Assembly: GCF_003990645.1 (NCBI RefSeq)
Contig: NZ_RYZK01000003.1
Coordinates: forward strand, 62,001 to 126,000
Source of the DNA: Shimia sediminis
GTDB taxonomy: Bacteria; Pseudomonadota; Alphaproteobacteria; Rhodobacterales; Rhodobacteraceae
Reading direction: 5' to 3'
Length of the DNA: 64,000 nt
The notes beneath the pieces are model-generated. The model saw nothing but the letters and a program-made list of their open reading frames with translations. It made no database searches and was not told where the DNA came from. The position numbers and the translations under genes were made by a program. Below, one piece after another: positions 28,272 to 39,697 of this stretch (positions within the stretch are counted from its first letter, which is position 1; the number at the start of each line of letters is the position of its first letter).

Positions 28272-29435
28272 ATGTCCACTGCCCCCGTTTTCGAAATCGA
28301 TCCGCAAGCGTTCTGGCGAGATCCCTACCCGACCCTCAAAGAGATGCGTGCCACCGCGCCTATTGCCTATGTGCCGCAACTGGACGCGACCCTGTTCACG
28401 CGGCGGGATGACATTTTCGAGAATGAAAAAAAGATCGACGTGTTTTCCTCGGATCAGCCGAATGGGTTGATGACCGTCCTCATGGGCCAAAACATGATGC
28501 GCAAAGACGGCGAGGCACATGGCGCCGAGCGCAAGGCGATCTTTCCAACAATCTCGCCCCGGACCGTGCGGGATGTCTGGAAATCGCAGTTTCAGGCTGC
28601 AACAGAGACTGTTTTGCGTGAACTGCACCCCAAGGGACAGGCCGACATGGTGCGCGACATTGCCATGCGCATTTCGGGTGAGGCGCTCAAGTCGATTACC
28701 GGGCTGACCAACATGACATGGCAGGAAATGGACCGCGTCAGCCAGGGCATGATTGATGGCTGCTCGAACTATGCCGGTGACCCGGAGGTCGAGGCGGCCT
28801 GCCATGATTGCACCGCATCAATTGATCGCCACATCGACGAGATGAAGCCTGTGCTGGAGGCCGATCCCAACCATTCCCTGTTGTCGGTCCAGATGCAATC
28901 CGGGCTGCCGGACGCGGCCATCCGCGCCAACATCAAGCTGGCAATCAGCGGCGGGCAGAATGAACCGCGTGATGCGATTGCGGGGGTGGTCTGGGCGCTG
29001 CTGACCCATCCCGAACAATTGGCGATGGTACAAGACGGCGCGATGACTTGGTTGCAGGCCTTTGAGGAATACGCGCGGTGGAATTCACCTATCGGCATGT
29101 CGCCACGCCGGGTGGCTCAACGCCATGAGACCGGTGGCGTCACCTTTGAACCTGAGGATAGGGTGTTTTTCATGTTCGGGTCGGGCAATCGGGACGAGGC
29201 CGTTTTTGAAAGACCGGACATCTTCGACATGACACAGGACGTCGGCCCGTCAATCGCCTTTGGGGCCGGGCCGCATTTCTGCGCCGGGGCATGGGCGGCG
29301 CGTTGTTTGATCGCGGAAGTGGCATTGCCGCAGATTTTTGAGAACCTACCGGGGCTGCGACTGAACGGTGATGTGCCGTTTGGCGGCTGGGCCTTTCGCG
29401 GGCCGCTGACCATGCCGGTGGCCTGGGACGCTTAG
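28272..29435 (+). CDS. cytochrome P450
   Basis: A 387-residue soluble bacterial P450. The haem-thiolate loop FGAGPHFCAGAWAARC puts the ligand Cys at about residue 337, and an EEYARWNSP segment carries the K-helix region. The I-helix reads ISGGQNEPRDAI, without the usual acid-threonine pair, so oxygen activation may differ from classical P450s. No ferredoxin or reductase gene is adjacent. ATG 28272 is chosen because AAGGGTG lies about 6 bases upstream; an in-frame GTG at 28263 is possible. It is divergent from a MarR gene with shared operators. Confidence 0.92.
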   Translation: MSTAPVFEIDPQAFWRDPYPTLKEMRATAPIAYVPQLDATLFTRRDDIFENEKKIDVFSSDQPNGLMTVLMGQNMMRKDGEAHGAERKAIFPTISPRTVRDVWKSQFQAATETVLRELHPKGQADMVRDIAMRISGEALKSITGLTNMTWQEMDRVSQGMIDGCSNYAGDPEVEAACHDCTASIDRHIDEMKPVLEADPNHSLLSVQMQSGLPDAAIRANIKLAISGGQNEPRDAIAGVVWALLTHPEQLAMVQDGAMTWLQAFEEYARWNSPIGMSPRRVAQRHETGGVTFEPEDRVFFMFGSGNRDEAVFERPDIFDMTQDVGPSIAFGAGPHFCAGAWAARCLIAEVALPQIFENLPGLRLNGDVPFGGWAFRGPLTMPVAWDA

Positions 29436-30376
29436 GTCAGCAGCATCAATAGGGCGGACAGGGTAAAGAACGCAGTGCTGGTGGCGATCAGCATCGCAAT
29501 CGAGGCCAGCCCTTCTAGCCCGCTTTCCTGCGCCAGAACGGTGTAAATGCCAAACATCGAGATGGCGGCAGACAGGATCACGGCGGCAAACATTTGGGGG
29601 TCCAGCGGCGCGATCCCGAGGGCAGGCAAGGCCAGCACAGCCAGAAACACCATGGCCGGGTGCAAGAACAGTTTTGCCGCCGAGATTTGTGTGGCGAACA
29701 GGCGATTGCCCTTGAGCGGCAGGCCCACAAGCGAGCCGCCAATGACGATCAGCGACAGTGCTGCGGCCGAGGCGGCGATCATGCGGAACAGGTGGTCGAC
29801 CGGTCCGGGCACTGGCAGGTTCAGTGCCGAGACCGCCAGCCCCAGCAATAGCCCCAGCATCATCGGGCGTTTAAACGTGTTGGCGATGTTGCCAGCGATC
29901 TGGCGCACGGGAGACTGGTGTGCACCGTCGCGAGCCATGTCCATCAGGACGAGGCAGACCGGGATCAGCACAATCAGTTCCACCAGCATGTTGAGCGCCA
30001 GAACGATGCCCGCGATCTCGGGAAAGGTGAGCAGCATCAGGGGGTAGCCGATGAACCCTGAGTTTGGACAGGTGCTGCCGAGAACGGCAATGGCACGGCG
30101 GCTTTTGTCGCGGGCTGTGACCGAGAACCACAGAAAGGCGATCACAATTGTTGCAACGCCGCCAAGGGTATAGGCGGCCAGATAGCCCCAGTGCAGAACC
30201 TCTCCGACGTCCCGCGAAGCCACAGCATTGAACAACAGTGCGGGCATGGCGATGTTCATGACGTATTTGCCAAAGCTGCGCATATCAGCCTGTGTGAACC
30301 ACCCCTTGAGGACGACCAGATAGCCAATGGCAATGGCGGCGTAGATCGGAAAGGTGATGGTCAGAATGTCGGTCAC
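29432..30376 (-). CDS. AEC-family (auxin efflux carrier type) transporter
   Basis: A 314-residue inner-membrane carrier with about ten hydrophobic segments. The N-terminus ILTITFPIYAAIAIGYLVV and the central SGFIGYPLMLLTFPE segment match bacterial AEC proteins, which move dicarboxylates or related anions. The GTG at 30376 overlaps the HD-domain gene's stop by four bases (GTGA), so it is the most likely start. Its stop overlaps that of the convergent P450 gene by four bases. It is the third gene of the aroC operon. Confidence 0.85.
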   Translation of the reverse strand: MTDILTITFPIYAAIAIGYLVVLKGWFTQADMRSFGKYVMNIAMPALLFNAVASRDVGEVLHWGYLAAYTLGGVATIVIAFLWFSVTARDKSRRAIAVLGSTCPNSGFIGYPLMLLTFPEIAGIVLALNMLVELIVLIPVCLVLMDMARDGAHQSPVRQIAGNIANTFKRPMMLGLLLGLAVSALNLPVPGPVDHLFRMIAASAAALSLIVIGGSLVGLPLKGNRLFATQISAAKLFLHPAMVFLAVLALPALGIAPLDPQMFAAVILSAAISMFGIYTVLAQESGLEGLASIAMLIATSTAFFTLSALLMLLT

Positions 30377-31038
30377 TGCAACAGCTCCGACCAATAGTCC
30401 GGCAGCTCCGTGTCCATCTCTTTTGACAGCTGCGTCAGGTAGGCCAGCATCAGGCGCGCGCGTTTGTTGGCAATCTTACGGCCCTTGGCCGTTGCCATTT
30501 CTTTAGGCAATTGCAACAGCTTAAGGTGCCAGTGGTCGATCGACCACATCTGATCGTCCAGCGGGCGATTGGCGGCAAAGGGATCGTTTGGGTCCGCCAG
30601 ACCGCGATCCATCGTGCCCGCCACCATGAAAGTCCGTGCAATACCGATGGCGCCCAGAGCGTCCAGTCGATCGGCGTCGCGCAAGATCACCGCCTCGGGT
30701 GTCTCCGGTGGAATCTGAGCGGAATAGCTGTGCGCCGCAATGGCGTGCTGGGCGGCTTTGATTTCCTCCGCCGTGTAGTTCAGATCGGTCAGGATTGGCA
30801 CGGCTGCCTTGGCGGACATGCGCGAGGCCTCGGCCCGGTTGGGGGCGTCTTTGGGCAGATTGACCAGATCATGCAGATAGGCCGCAGCCATCAGGACCCT
30901 GAGATTGGCATTGCCTTCATCGCGCGCGATACGGTGCGCGTTGGCCCAGACCCGATCCAGATGCGCAATGTCATGCGCGGGGTCCTGGCTCATCTGCTGT
31001 TGAACGATCTGGCGCAATTCGGCGCGCAAGAGTTTCAT
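30373..31038 (-). CDS. HD-domain metal-dependent phosphohydrolase
   Basis: A 221-residue protein of the YedJ-like HD superfamily. Metal-binding residues appear as HDIAHLDRVWANAHRIA (residues 23-39 region), AAYLHDLVNLPKD with the HD pair near residue 55, and ILRDADRLDALGAIG near residue 123. The substrate is unknown; HD proteins hydrolyse nucleotides or other phosphoesters. Its ATG overlaps the aroC stop by one base, and its stop overlaps the AEC start, so all three genes are translationally coupled. Confidence 0.85.
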   Translation of the reverse strand: MKLLRAELRQIVQQQMSQDPAHDIAHLDRVWANAHRIARDEGNANLRVLMAAAYLHDLVNLPKDAPNRAEASRMSAKAAVPILTDLNYTAEEIKAAQHAIAAHSYSAQIPPETPEAVILRDADRLDALGAIGIARTFMVAGTMDRGLADPNDPFAANRPLDDQMWSIDHWHLKLLQLPKEMATAKGRKIANKRARLMLAYLTQLSKEMDTELPDYWSELLQ

Positions 31039-32141
31039 CAGCCAATCTTGCCGCGGTTCTCACCAACCTGACCGCGATGCAGCAACAGGTGGTCGAGGAT
31101 CACGCAAGCCATCATGGCTTCGCCCACAGGCACGGCGCGGATGCCAACACAGGGGTCATGACGACCCTTGGTGATGACCTCGATTGCGGAGCCGTCCTTG
31201 CGGATGGATTTACGCGGAGACAGGATGGAAGACGTTGGTTTTACAGCGAATCTTACGGTTATGTCCTGCCCGGTCGAGATCCCGCCAAGGATGCCGCCAG
31301 CGTGGTTTGATCCGTATTCCGGGCCGTTTTCACCCATGAAAATCTCGTCCGCATTGTCGGTGCCGGTGAGGCGGGCGGCGGCCATGCCTTCGCCGATTTC
31401 GACGCCTTTGACGGCGTTGATGGACATCATGGCTGCGGCCAGATCGGTGTCGATCTTGCCATAGACCGGCGCGCCAAGGCCTGCGGGGACGCCGCGTGCC
31501 ACCACTTCGACAATCGCGCCGACCGAGTTGTGATCCTTGCGCAGTTTCTGGAGGTAATCCTCCCATTCCTGCGCCACTTCGACGCTTTGCGGAATCCAGA
31601 AAGGGTTCTGGTCGATGGCGTCCCAGTCAAAGGCGGAGCGGTCGATATCCAACGCGCCCATGGCGGTCATGTAGCCCTTGATCTCGACGTTCGGGGCCAG
31701 CGCCTTGATGGCTTCGCGGGCAATCCCACCGGCGGCAACACGGGCTGCGGTCTCACGCGCAGAGGACCGACCGCCGCCGCGATAGTCGCGAATTCCGTAT
31801 TTTTGCCAATAGGTTATGTCGGCGTGGCCGGGGCGGAACGTCTCGGAAATGTCACCGTAGTCGCGGCTGCGTTGATCGGTGTTTTCGATCATCAGCTGGA
31901 TCGGTGTGCCGGTGCTTTGGCCTTCGAACACGCCGGACAGGATACGCACGGCGTCAGGCTCATTGCGCTGCGTGGTGTTCTTGTTCTGGCCGGGACGACG
32001 TTTGTCGAGCCAGTTTTGCAACATCGCCTCGTCCACTGGAACACCCGGAGGGCAGCCATCGACCGTGGCGCCCAAAGCGGGTCCGTGACTTTCACCCCAG
32101 GTGGTGACGCGGAAGAGATGTCCGAAGGAATTCATCGACAT
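31038..32141 (-). CDS. aroC: chorismate synthase
   Basis: A 367-residue FMN-dependent enzyme converting 5-enolpyruvylshikimate 3-phosphate to chorismate, the branch point for aromatic amino acids and folate. Signature segments are [20 protein letters not shown] at the start, [33 protein letters not shown] near residue 135, and FAVKPTSSI near residue 300. AAGGAG lies 8 bases before the ATG at 32141; the in-frame region further upstream is not coding-like and carries operator-like palindromes. It heads an operon with the HD and AEC genes. Confidence 0.96.
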   Translation of the reverse strand: MSMNSFGHLFRVTTWGESHGPALGATVDGCPPGVPVDEAMLQNWLDKRRPGQNKNTTQRNEPDAVRILSGVFEGQSTGTPIQLMIENTDQRSRDYGDISETFRPGHADITYWQKYGIRDYRGGGRSSARETAARVAAGGIAREAIKALAPNVEIKGYMTAMGALDIDRSAFDWDAIDQNPFWIPQSVEVAQEWEDYLQKLRKDHNSVGAIVEVVARGVPAGLGAPVYGKIDTDLAAAMMSINAVKGVEIGEGMAAARLTGTDNADEIFMGENGPEYGSNHAGGILGGISTGQDITVRFAVKPTSSILSPRKSIRKDGSAIEVITKGRHDPCVGIRAVPVGEAMMACVILDHLLLHRGQVGENRGKIG

Positions 32142-32248
32142 GGGGTGGCTCCTTTGCTTGCCAGCGGCATAGCGGGCAGGGGGCAGTTTCTCAAGACCCC
32201 TTGGGGCCGTAATCCGACGCGGATTAAACCGTAACATGGGCAAAATGA

Positions 32249-32293
32249 CCATTTTGTACAAAAGTTTTGGGGGTGACTCTCCATTTTGTACAA
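32249..32293. promoter_or_regulatory. paired CCATTTTGTACAA sites upstream of aroC
   Basis: The 13-base sequence occurs at 32249-32261 and 32281-32293, exactly 32 bases apart (about three helical turns). The first lies within a perfect 12-base palindrome TTTTGTACAAAA (32252-32263); the second contains TTGTACAA (32286-32293). TTGTACAA-type palindromes are typical of GntR-class and similar dimeric regulators. The location, 108-152 bases before the aroC start, suggests control of the aroC operon. Confidence 0.6.
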
Positions 32294-32335
32294 CATTTCT
32301 CTGCCGTGTCTTTGGCCCCCAATCCCGCCGGAAAG

Positions 32336-32370
32336 CACACAGGGCGGTGAGAACATCACCGCCCTGTGTG
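32336..32370 (-). terminator. strong hairpin after gyrB
   Basis: CACACAGGGCGGTGA-gaaca-TCACCGCCCTGTGTG is a perfect 15-bp stem with a 5-base loop, starting 20 bases past the gyrB stop. The downstream tract on the minus strand is only weakly T-rich. Confidence 0.82.
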
Positions 32371-32389
32371 TTTGGTTTTCCGTGTGCGA

Positions 32390-34816
<2,427 letters not shown>

Positions 34817-34900
34817 CTATTCAGTCCGGCCAAAATAGGGTGTCGGGCAGGGAATGTCACGCAATAGCGCCAAGTTTTTTGTGTCACGAATCCTGTGGAA

Positions 34901-36004
34901 TCAATGGGGTTTGAGAGACGAGATGCCCTCTTCTTCAGTGACTTCCAGATACTGTGCCCGATCCCCCAGATCGGCGAACAATTCCGCGCCTGTGCCGGTC
35001 ATCCAGGCCTGTGCCCCAAGGGCGCAGATCTCGTCGTAAAGCGCGGCGCGGCGGGTGGCGTCGAGGTGCGCGGCAACCTCGTCGAGCAACAGGATCGGGG
35101 GGGCGCCAAAGTCGCGCGTCAAAGCCCGGCCATTGGCAAGGATCAGCGAGATCAGCAGCGCCTTTTGCTCACCTGTGGAACAATCGCGCGCCGGCACGCC
35201 CTTGGCGGTATAGATGGCATCGAGGTCGGCGCGATGGGGGCCGATCAGCGTACGTCCGGCGATCAGGTCGCGCGGGCGGCTGTCGGCAAGGGCTGCGCGC
35301 AGCTCATCTGCCGTGTCCGGCATCTTCGCATCCGGATGGCTGAGCGTCAGGTTAGCCACCGGAAAAGCCGTCTCGGCCTCGGTCTGTGCGGCGCTGAGGT
35401 GGCGGACGGCAGCAATCCGGTTGGCATGGATCGCAGCGCCTGACTCGGCCATTTGCGCTTCGAGCGCGCCATACCACGCCGGATCGCGCACCTGATCCTT
35501 TAACAGCCTGTTGCGCTCGCGCATGGATTTTTCATAAACCAGCGACGCTTCGGCATGGGACGGAAAGAACGACAGCGCCATGCGATCCAGAAACCGTCTG
35601 CGCCCCTCGGCCCCTTCGATCCAGAGCCGGTCCATCGCAGGCACAAGCCAGAGTACGCGGGCGACGCGCCCCAACTCGGTCTGGGCTGCCGCCTTGCCAT
35701 TCAGGCGCAACTGTCGCGCGCGGCCCTCTTCGGACCAGATCTCGATCTCGTGCAGCTGGCCGAGCGACCGCAGATGCCCGGTCAGCTTCCATCCCAGCGC
35801 CTCTGGGCGTCTGGTCATGGCCTCGGCGCTGGCGCGGCGCAGGCCCCGTCCGGGCGAAAACAGCGACACCGCCTCGAGGATATTGGTCTTGCCCGCCCCA
35901 TTGGGCCCGTAGATCGCCACTGGGCGCGCGTCTACGGTCACGGACCCTTTCTTGTGGGATCGGAAATGCGAGAGGGAGAGAGAATCAAGAAAGAGGCCAG
36001 CCAT
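34901..36004 (-). CDS. recF: DNA replication and repair protein RecF
   Basis: A 367-residue SMC-like ATPase that helps load RecA at single-stranded gaps. The Walker A motif is YGPNGAGKTNILEAVS near residue 33, the signature region is DCSTGEQKALLISLILA, and Walker B is PPILLLDEVAAHLD near residue 305. Length is typical. It lies 58 bases downstream of dnaN, with a GAGTATTT...ATGAAG element filling that gap and supplying its leader. Confidence 0.95.
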   Translation of the reverse strand: MAGLFLDSLSLSHFRSHKKGSVTVDARPVAIYGPNGAGKTNILEAVSLFSPGRGLRRASAEAMTRRPEALGWKLTGHLRSLGQLHEIEIWSEEGRARQLRLNGKAAAQTELGRVARVLWLVPAMDRLWIEGAEGRRRFLDRMALSFFPSHAEASLVYEKSMRERNRLLKDQVRDPAWYGALEAQMAESGAAIHANRIAAVRHLSAAQTEAETAFPVANLTLSHPDAKMPDTADELRAALADSRPRDLIAGRTLIGPHRADLDAIYTAKGVPARDCSTGEQKALLISLILANGRALTRDFGAPPILLLDEVAAHLDATRRAALYDEICALGAQAWMTGTGAELFADLGDRAQYLEVTEEEGISSLKPH

Positions 36005-36014
36005 ATCCCCGCCT

Positions 36015-36055
36015 CTTCATTTCGCCAAAAATACTCGCGCCGCAGGCACGGGCGT
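36015..36055 (-). repeat. GAGTATTT...ATGAAG element between dnaN and recF
   Basis: On the minus strand GAGTATTT (36036-36029) is followed by TTGGCGAA and ATGAAG (36020-36015), 11 bases before the recF start. A GC-rich imperfect palindrome precedes it. The core TATTTTTGGCGAAATGAAG is identical to the copies at 45542 and 52979. Confidence 0.7.
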
Positions 36056-36062
36056 CAGCCCG

Positions 36063-37181
36063 TTAGACCCGCATCGGCATCACGACATAGACCGCGCTGG
36101 TGTCACCACCTTCGCGCATCAGGGTCGGGTCACCGGCCGAATTGAACATGAACACCGCATTCTCGCGATCGACCTGGCTGGCGATCTCCAACAGGTACTT
36201 GGCGTTAAAGCCAATCTCGAGCCGCTCGTCGGAATAGGCCACGGCCAGCTCTTCCTCGGCGGCACCGCTGTCAGGTGCGTTGACCGACAGGACCAGCTTG
36301 TCCTCGTCCAGCTGCAGTTTCACGGCGCGCGACCGCTCGGATGACACGGTGGCCACGCGGTCCACGGCGCGGGCGAATTCGCTGGCGTCCACCTCAAGCT
36401 TGCGGGTGTTGCCCTGTGGAATGACGCGGGTGTAGTCGGGGAAGGTGCCGTCGATCACCTTGGACGTCAGCGTGATGTCGGGGGTGGCAAAGCGCACCTT
36501 GGTTTCCGAGACCGAAACCGCGATCTGCATCTCGTCATCATCCAGGAGCTTGCGCAGCTCGCCCACGGTTTTGCGCGGCACGATCACGCCGGGCATGTCC
36601 GATGCGCCCTCAGGCAGATCCGCGTCGATGCGCGCCAGGCGGTGACCATCGGTGGCCACGCAGCGCAGGGCCTTGCCGTTTTCGCTGTCGGCCACATGCA
36701 TGTAGACGCCGTTCAGGTAGTAGCGGGTCTCTTCGGTCGAGATGGCGAATTTGGACTTGTCGAACAGGCGGCGCAGCACCGGGGCGGGGGCCGAAAAGTT
36801 CGAGTGGTATTCAGACGATGCCATGACCGGGAAATCTTCGCGCGGCAAGGTGGCGAGCGAAAAGTTCGAGCGCCCGGCCTCGACCGTAAGACGCCCCGAG
36901 GCGCCATCGTCGGTCAGCGTGACCAGAGCGCCGTCCGGCAGCTTGCGTACGATCTCGTGCAATGTCGTGGCCGAAACCGTGGTGGCCCCTGCGCGTTCGA
37001 CCATGGCGGGGGTCTTGTCGACCACCTCGATATCCAGATCGGTGGCTCGGAATTGTACCGTATTGCCTTCGGCTTCGATCAGCACGTTGGCAAGGATTGG
37101 AATGGTGTTGCGGCGCTCGACAACGGATTGGGCCTGGCTGACGGCCTTGAGCAGGTTGCCGCGTTCGATGCTGATCTTCAT
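36063..37181 (-). CDS. dnaN: DNA polymerase III beta subunit (sliding clamp)
   Basis: A 372-residue protein forming the dimeric ring that tethers DNA polymerase to DNA. It begins MKISIERGNLLKAVSQAQSV, has the inter-domain segments RRLFDKSKFAISTEETRYYL and GEGMA-free central region typical of alphaproteobacterial clamps, and ends with the conserved MPMRV. The ATG at 37181 is chosen because the family N-terminus begins there; upstream in-frame sequence is not conserved-looking. It is divergent from a dioxygenase gene that separates it from dnaA. Confidence 0.97.
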   Translation of the reverse strand: MKISIERGNLLKAVSQAQSVVERRNTIPILANVLIEAEGNTVQFRATDLDIEVVDKTPAMVERAGATTVSATTLHEIVRKLPDGALVTLTDDGASGRLTVEAGRSNFSLATLPREDFPVMASSEYHSNFSAPAPVLRRLFDKSKFAISTEETRYYLNGVYMHVADSENGKALRCVATDGHRLARIDADLPEGASDMPGVIVPRKTVGELRKLLDDDEMQIAVSVSETKVRFATPDITLTSKVIDGTFPDYTRVIPQGNTRKLEVDASEFARAVDRVATVSSERSRAVKLQLDEDKLVLSVNAPDSGAAEEELAVAYSDERLEIGFNAKYLLEIASQVDRENAVFMFNSAGDPTLMREGGDTSAVYVVMPMRV

Positions 37182-37393
37182 ATCCTTGTCCCTTTTGCGG
37201 TGCCGGGAGGGGCAAGGTAACCTATTCCCCCTTCGGCTCAAGCCTTTTCTTAGAGTTTTCCGATGGTTTTGCGGGAGCGTCAAGAGATGGCAGGGTCGCG
37301 GTGCGTTCTGAGTGTTTTTCGATGTAGGGAAGATACTTTTTTGCGCCAGGCCCCGATCATGCCAGACTGCCTGTGAATTCCGGGAGAGGGCAC

Positions 37394-38272
37394 ATGCCGA
37401 TCACTGAGACACAGGCCCGCGAGGCTGCCGAGCAATACCGCGAAGAAGGCTACGCATTGGTGCGGCAGTTCATCGATGGGGATGAGCTGCAGCGGCTGCG
37501 CACAGAAACCGCGCGGATTTACCAGGAGGGGTTAAGGCATCCCCGCACCTGGCGGCATGGCAACCTCAGCTTCGAAATCCTGCCGGAAGAGGATTTTGGC
37601 GCGCGCTATGTGATCCAGGCCTACTGGATTGCCTGGATATCGGAGTATTTCGAGTCGTTCCGGCGGTCTGAAAGCTACCGCGTGCTCTTGGAACCCATTT
37701 TGGGGCAGAGCATCAAACAGGTGGCGCAGCAAATTCACTGGAAACCACCGGGGGCGGGGCTAACCGGGTATCGCTTTCATCAGGACCTGCGGTTTCGCGA
37801 AGCACGCGAGGCTTACGTCGACATTGCCGGATCGACGGTGAACTCCGGTTTGGCCATCGATCCGTCGACGATGCAGAATGGCTGTCTGCAGGTTGTGCCG
37901 GGGTCGCACAAGCGCGGCTATATCGGTCTTTCGGATGACGGCGACGGGCAGATCATGAAAGGGCTGACAGCCGAGGATGAACTACGTGCCAAGGGGATTG
38001 ATCCGGGCGAGGTGGTGCCGCTCGAGATGGAGCCGGGGGACATGGCACTCTGGGGGTTGCTGACGGTGCACGGGTCCTTGCCCAACCAGTCACAACAGGA
38101 CCGCTCCTTTGCGATTTCCAGCTATGTGCGGGCCGAAAATTCTGAACGCGGCGAATGGGCGTTTCGCGGCGGGCAGTCTGTGCCGCTGGGCAAGACCCCG
38201 CAGCTCTGCAAGTGGGAGCAGCTGCATGACCGGCCCGAACCGCATTACGTCGAGGATAAATGGTATGCCTGA
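37394..38272 (+). CDS. phytanoyl-CoA dioxygenase family protein
   Basis: A 292-residue Fe(II)/2-oxoglutarate oxygenase. The facial triad is visible as RFHQD near residue 130 and VHGS near residue 228, and a 2-oxoglutarate-binding Arg lies in QQDRSFAISSY. A segment GLAIDPSTMQNGCLQVVPGSHK is typical of the family (GCLQVVPGSHK core). The substrate is unknown; relatives hydroxylate acyl-CoAs, ectoine or methylated amines. The gene lies between dnaN and dnaA on the opposite strand. GGGAG precedes the ATG at 37394. Confidence 0.85.
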   Translation: MPITETQAREAAEQYREEGYALVRQFIDGDELQRLRTETARIYQEGLRHPRTWRHGNLSFEILPEEDFGARYVIQAYWIAWISEYFESFRRSESYRVLLEPILGQSIKQVAQQIHWKPPGAGLTGYRFHQDLRFREAREAYVDIAGSTVNSGLAIDPSTMQNGCLQVVPGSHKRGYIGLSDDGDGQIMKGLTAEDELRAKGIDPGEVVPLEMEPGDMALWGLLTVHGSLPNQSQQDRSFAISSYVRAENSERGEWAFRGGQSVPLGKTPQLCKWEQLHDRPEPHYVEDKWYA

Positions 38273-38281
38273 GGCGCGCAG

Positions 38282-38308
38282 GTAGGTCGGACAGTTTGTC
38301 CGACCTAC
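38282..38308. terminator. bidirectional hairpin between the dioxygenase gene and dnaA
   Basis: GTAGGTCGGACA-gtt-TGTCCGACCTAC is a perfect 12-bp stem with a 3-base loop, 9 bases from each of two convergent stop codons. Confidence 0.75.
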
Positions 38309-38317
38309 GAGGGGTCG

Positions 38318-39697
38318 TCAGGCTTCGAGGGCGCGGCGCAGAAGCTCGAGGTCTTCGGCGATCTGACCGTCCTGAATGCGCAGCTCTTCGATGCGTTTCA
38401 CACCGTGCATGACCGTTGTGTGGTCACGTCCGCCAAAGCGGCGGCCAATCTCGGGCAGGGAGCGGCTGGTCAGCTGCTTGCAGAGATACATTGCCACCTG
38501 ACGCGGGCGGGCCAGTGTGCGCACCCGTTTCGGGCCGATCATGTCGGAAAGGCGGATGTTATAATGCTCGGCCACGCGACGCTGGATTTCCTCGACCGAG
38601 ATTTTGCGTTCTGAGGCGCGCAGAACGTCCGACAGGCAATCCTGCGTCAGATCCATGGTGATCTCGCGACCCACCAGCGAGGCAAAGGCAAAGAGCCGGG
38701 TCAGGGCGCCTTCCAAAACGCGCACGTTGGTCGAAATGCGGTGGGCCAGGAACTCCAGCACGCCGTCCGCCAGTTGCAGCTCGGGATACTGGGCGCGGTA
38801 CTGGTCGACCTTGGATTGCAGGATGCCAAGACGCAGTTCATAGTCGGTGGGGTGCAGGTCGACGACCAGACCACATTGCAGGCGCGACTTGATGCGATCC
38901 TCGAGATCCTTGATCTCGCCCGGCGCGCGGTCGGCGGAAATGATGATCTGCTTGTTCTGATCCACCAGCGCATTGAACGTATGGAAGAACTCTTCCTGCG
39001 TTGAATCCTTGCCGGCGATGAATTGCACGTCATCCACCATCAGAACGTCAACCGAGCGGAACAGCTCTTTGAAGTCCATCATCTTGCGGTCGCGCAGTGC
39101 CTGCACAAAGCGGTACATGAACTGTTCCGCCGAGAGGTACACCACGTTCAGGTCCGGGCGACGGTTTTTCAGCTCCCAGGCGATGGCGTGCATCAGGTGG
39201 GTTTTGCCCAAGCCCACGCCGCCATAAAGAAACAGCGGGTTAAAGGTCACAGGGCCGCCTTCGGCCACGCGACGGGCGGCGGCATTGGCCAGTTCGTTCG
39301 GCTTGCCGACCACGAAACTGTCAAAGGTGAAACGTGCATCCAGGGGCGCGCCCGGCAGCTCTTCGCGGGCGGCGGCTGCGGCTTTGCGGGGCGCTTTGGC
39401 TGACGCTGGTGCGGCGGACTGTGCCGCGGGGCGCGCGATTGAATTGGCGGCAGAATTGGTGGCGACCTTAAAGTGCAGACGGCGCACGGTCTCTCCTGCG
39501 CCAACCATCTTGTGCAGGATCAGGTCCCCAAAGTTTTGCGACACATAGTTGCCGATGAAGTTTGTCGGAACGTGAAAGGTGACCACACCTTCGTCCAGTT
39601 CGGCAAATTCAAGGGGTTCGATCCAGGTTTTGTAATTGTTCTGCCCGACAGTTCTGAGCAGGTCCTGTTTCAAAGCGCCCCATTGTTCTTGTGTCAT
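38318..39697 (-). CDS. dnaA: chromosomal replication initiator protein DnaA
   Basis: A 459-residue AAA+ initiator. Domain I is the N-terminal part (residues 1-85); an Ala/Pro-rich linker follows. The AAA+ core has Walker A GGVGLGKTHLMHAI near residue 160, Walker B VDVLMVDDVQFI near 220 and sensor segment IIISADRAPGE. The C-terminal DNA-binding domain carries RFGGRDHTTVMHGVKRI. Length fits alphaproteobacterial DnaA. Its upstream region contains several GANTC sites and palindromes that could carry cell-cycle control. Confidence 0.98.
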   Translation of the reverse strand: MTQEQWGALKQDLLRTVGQNNYKTWIEPLEFAELDEGVVTFHVPTNFIGNYVSQNFGDLILHKMVGAGETVRRLHFKVATNSAANSIARPAAQSAAPASAKAPRKAAAAAREELPGAPLDARFTFDSFVVGKPNELANAAARRVAEGGPVTFNPLFLYGGVGLGKTHLMHAIAWELKNRRPDLNVVYLSAEQFMYRFVQALRDRKMMDFKELFRSVDVLMVDDVQFIAGKDSTQEEFFHTFNALVDQNKQIIISADRAPGEIKDLEDRIKSRLQCGLVVDLHPTDYELRLGILQSKVDQYRAQYPELQLADGVLEFLAHRISTNVRVLEGALTRLFAFASLVGREITMDLTQDCLSDVLRASERKISVEEIQRRVAEHYNIRLSDMIGPKRVRTLARPRQVAMYLCKQLTSRSLPEIGRRFGGRDHTTVMHGVKRIEELRIQDGQIAEDLELLRRALEA

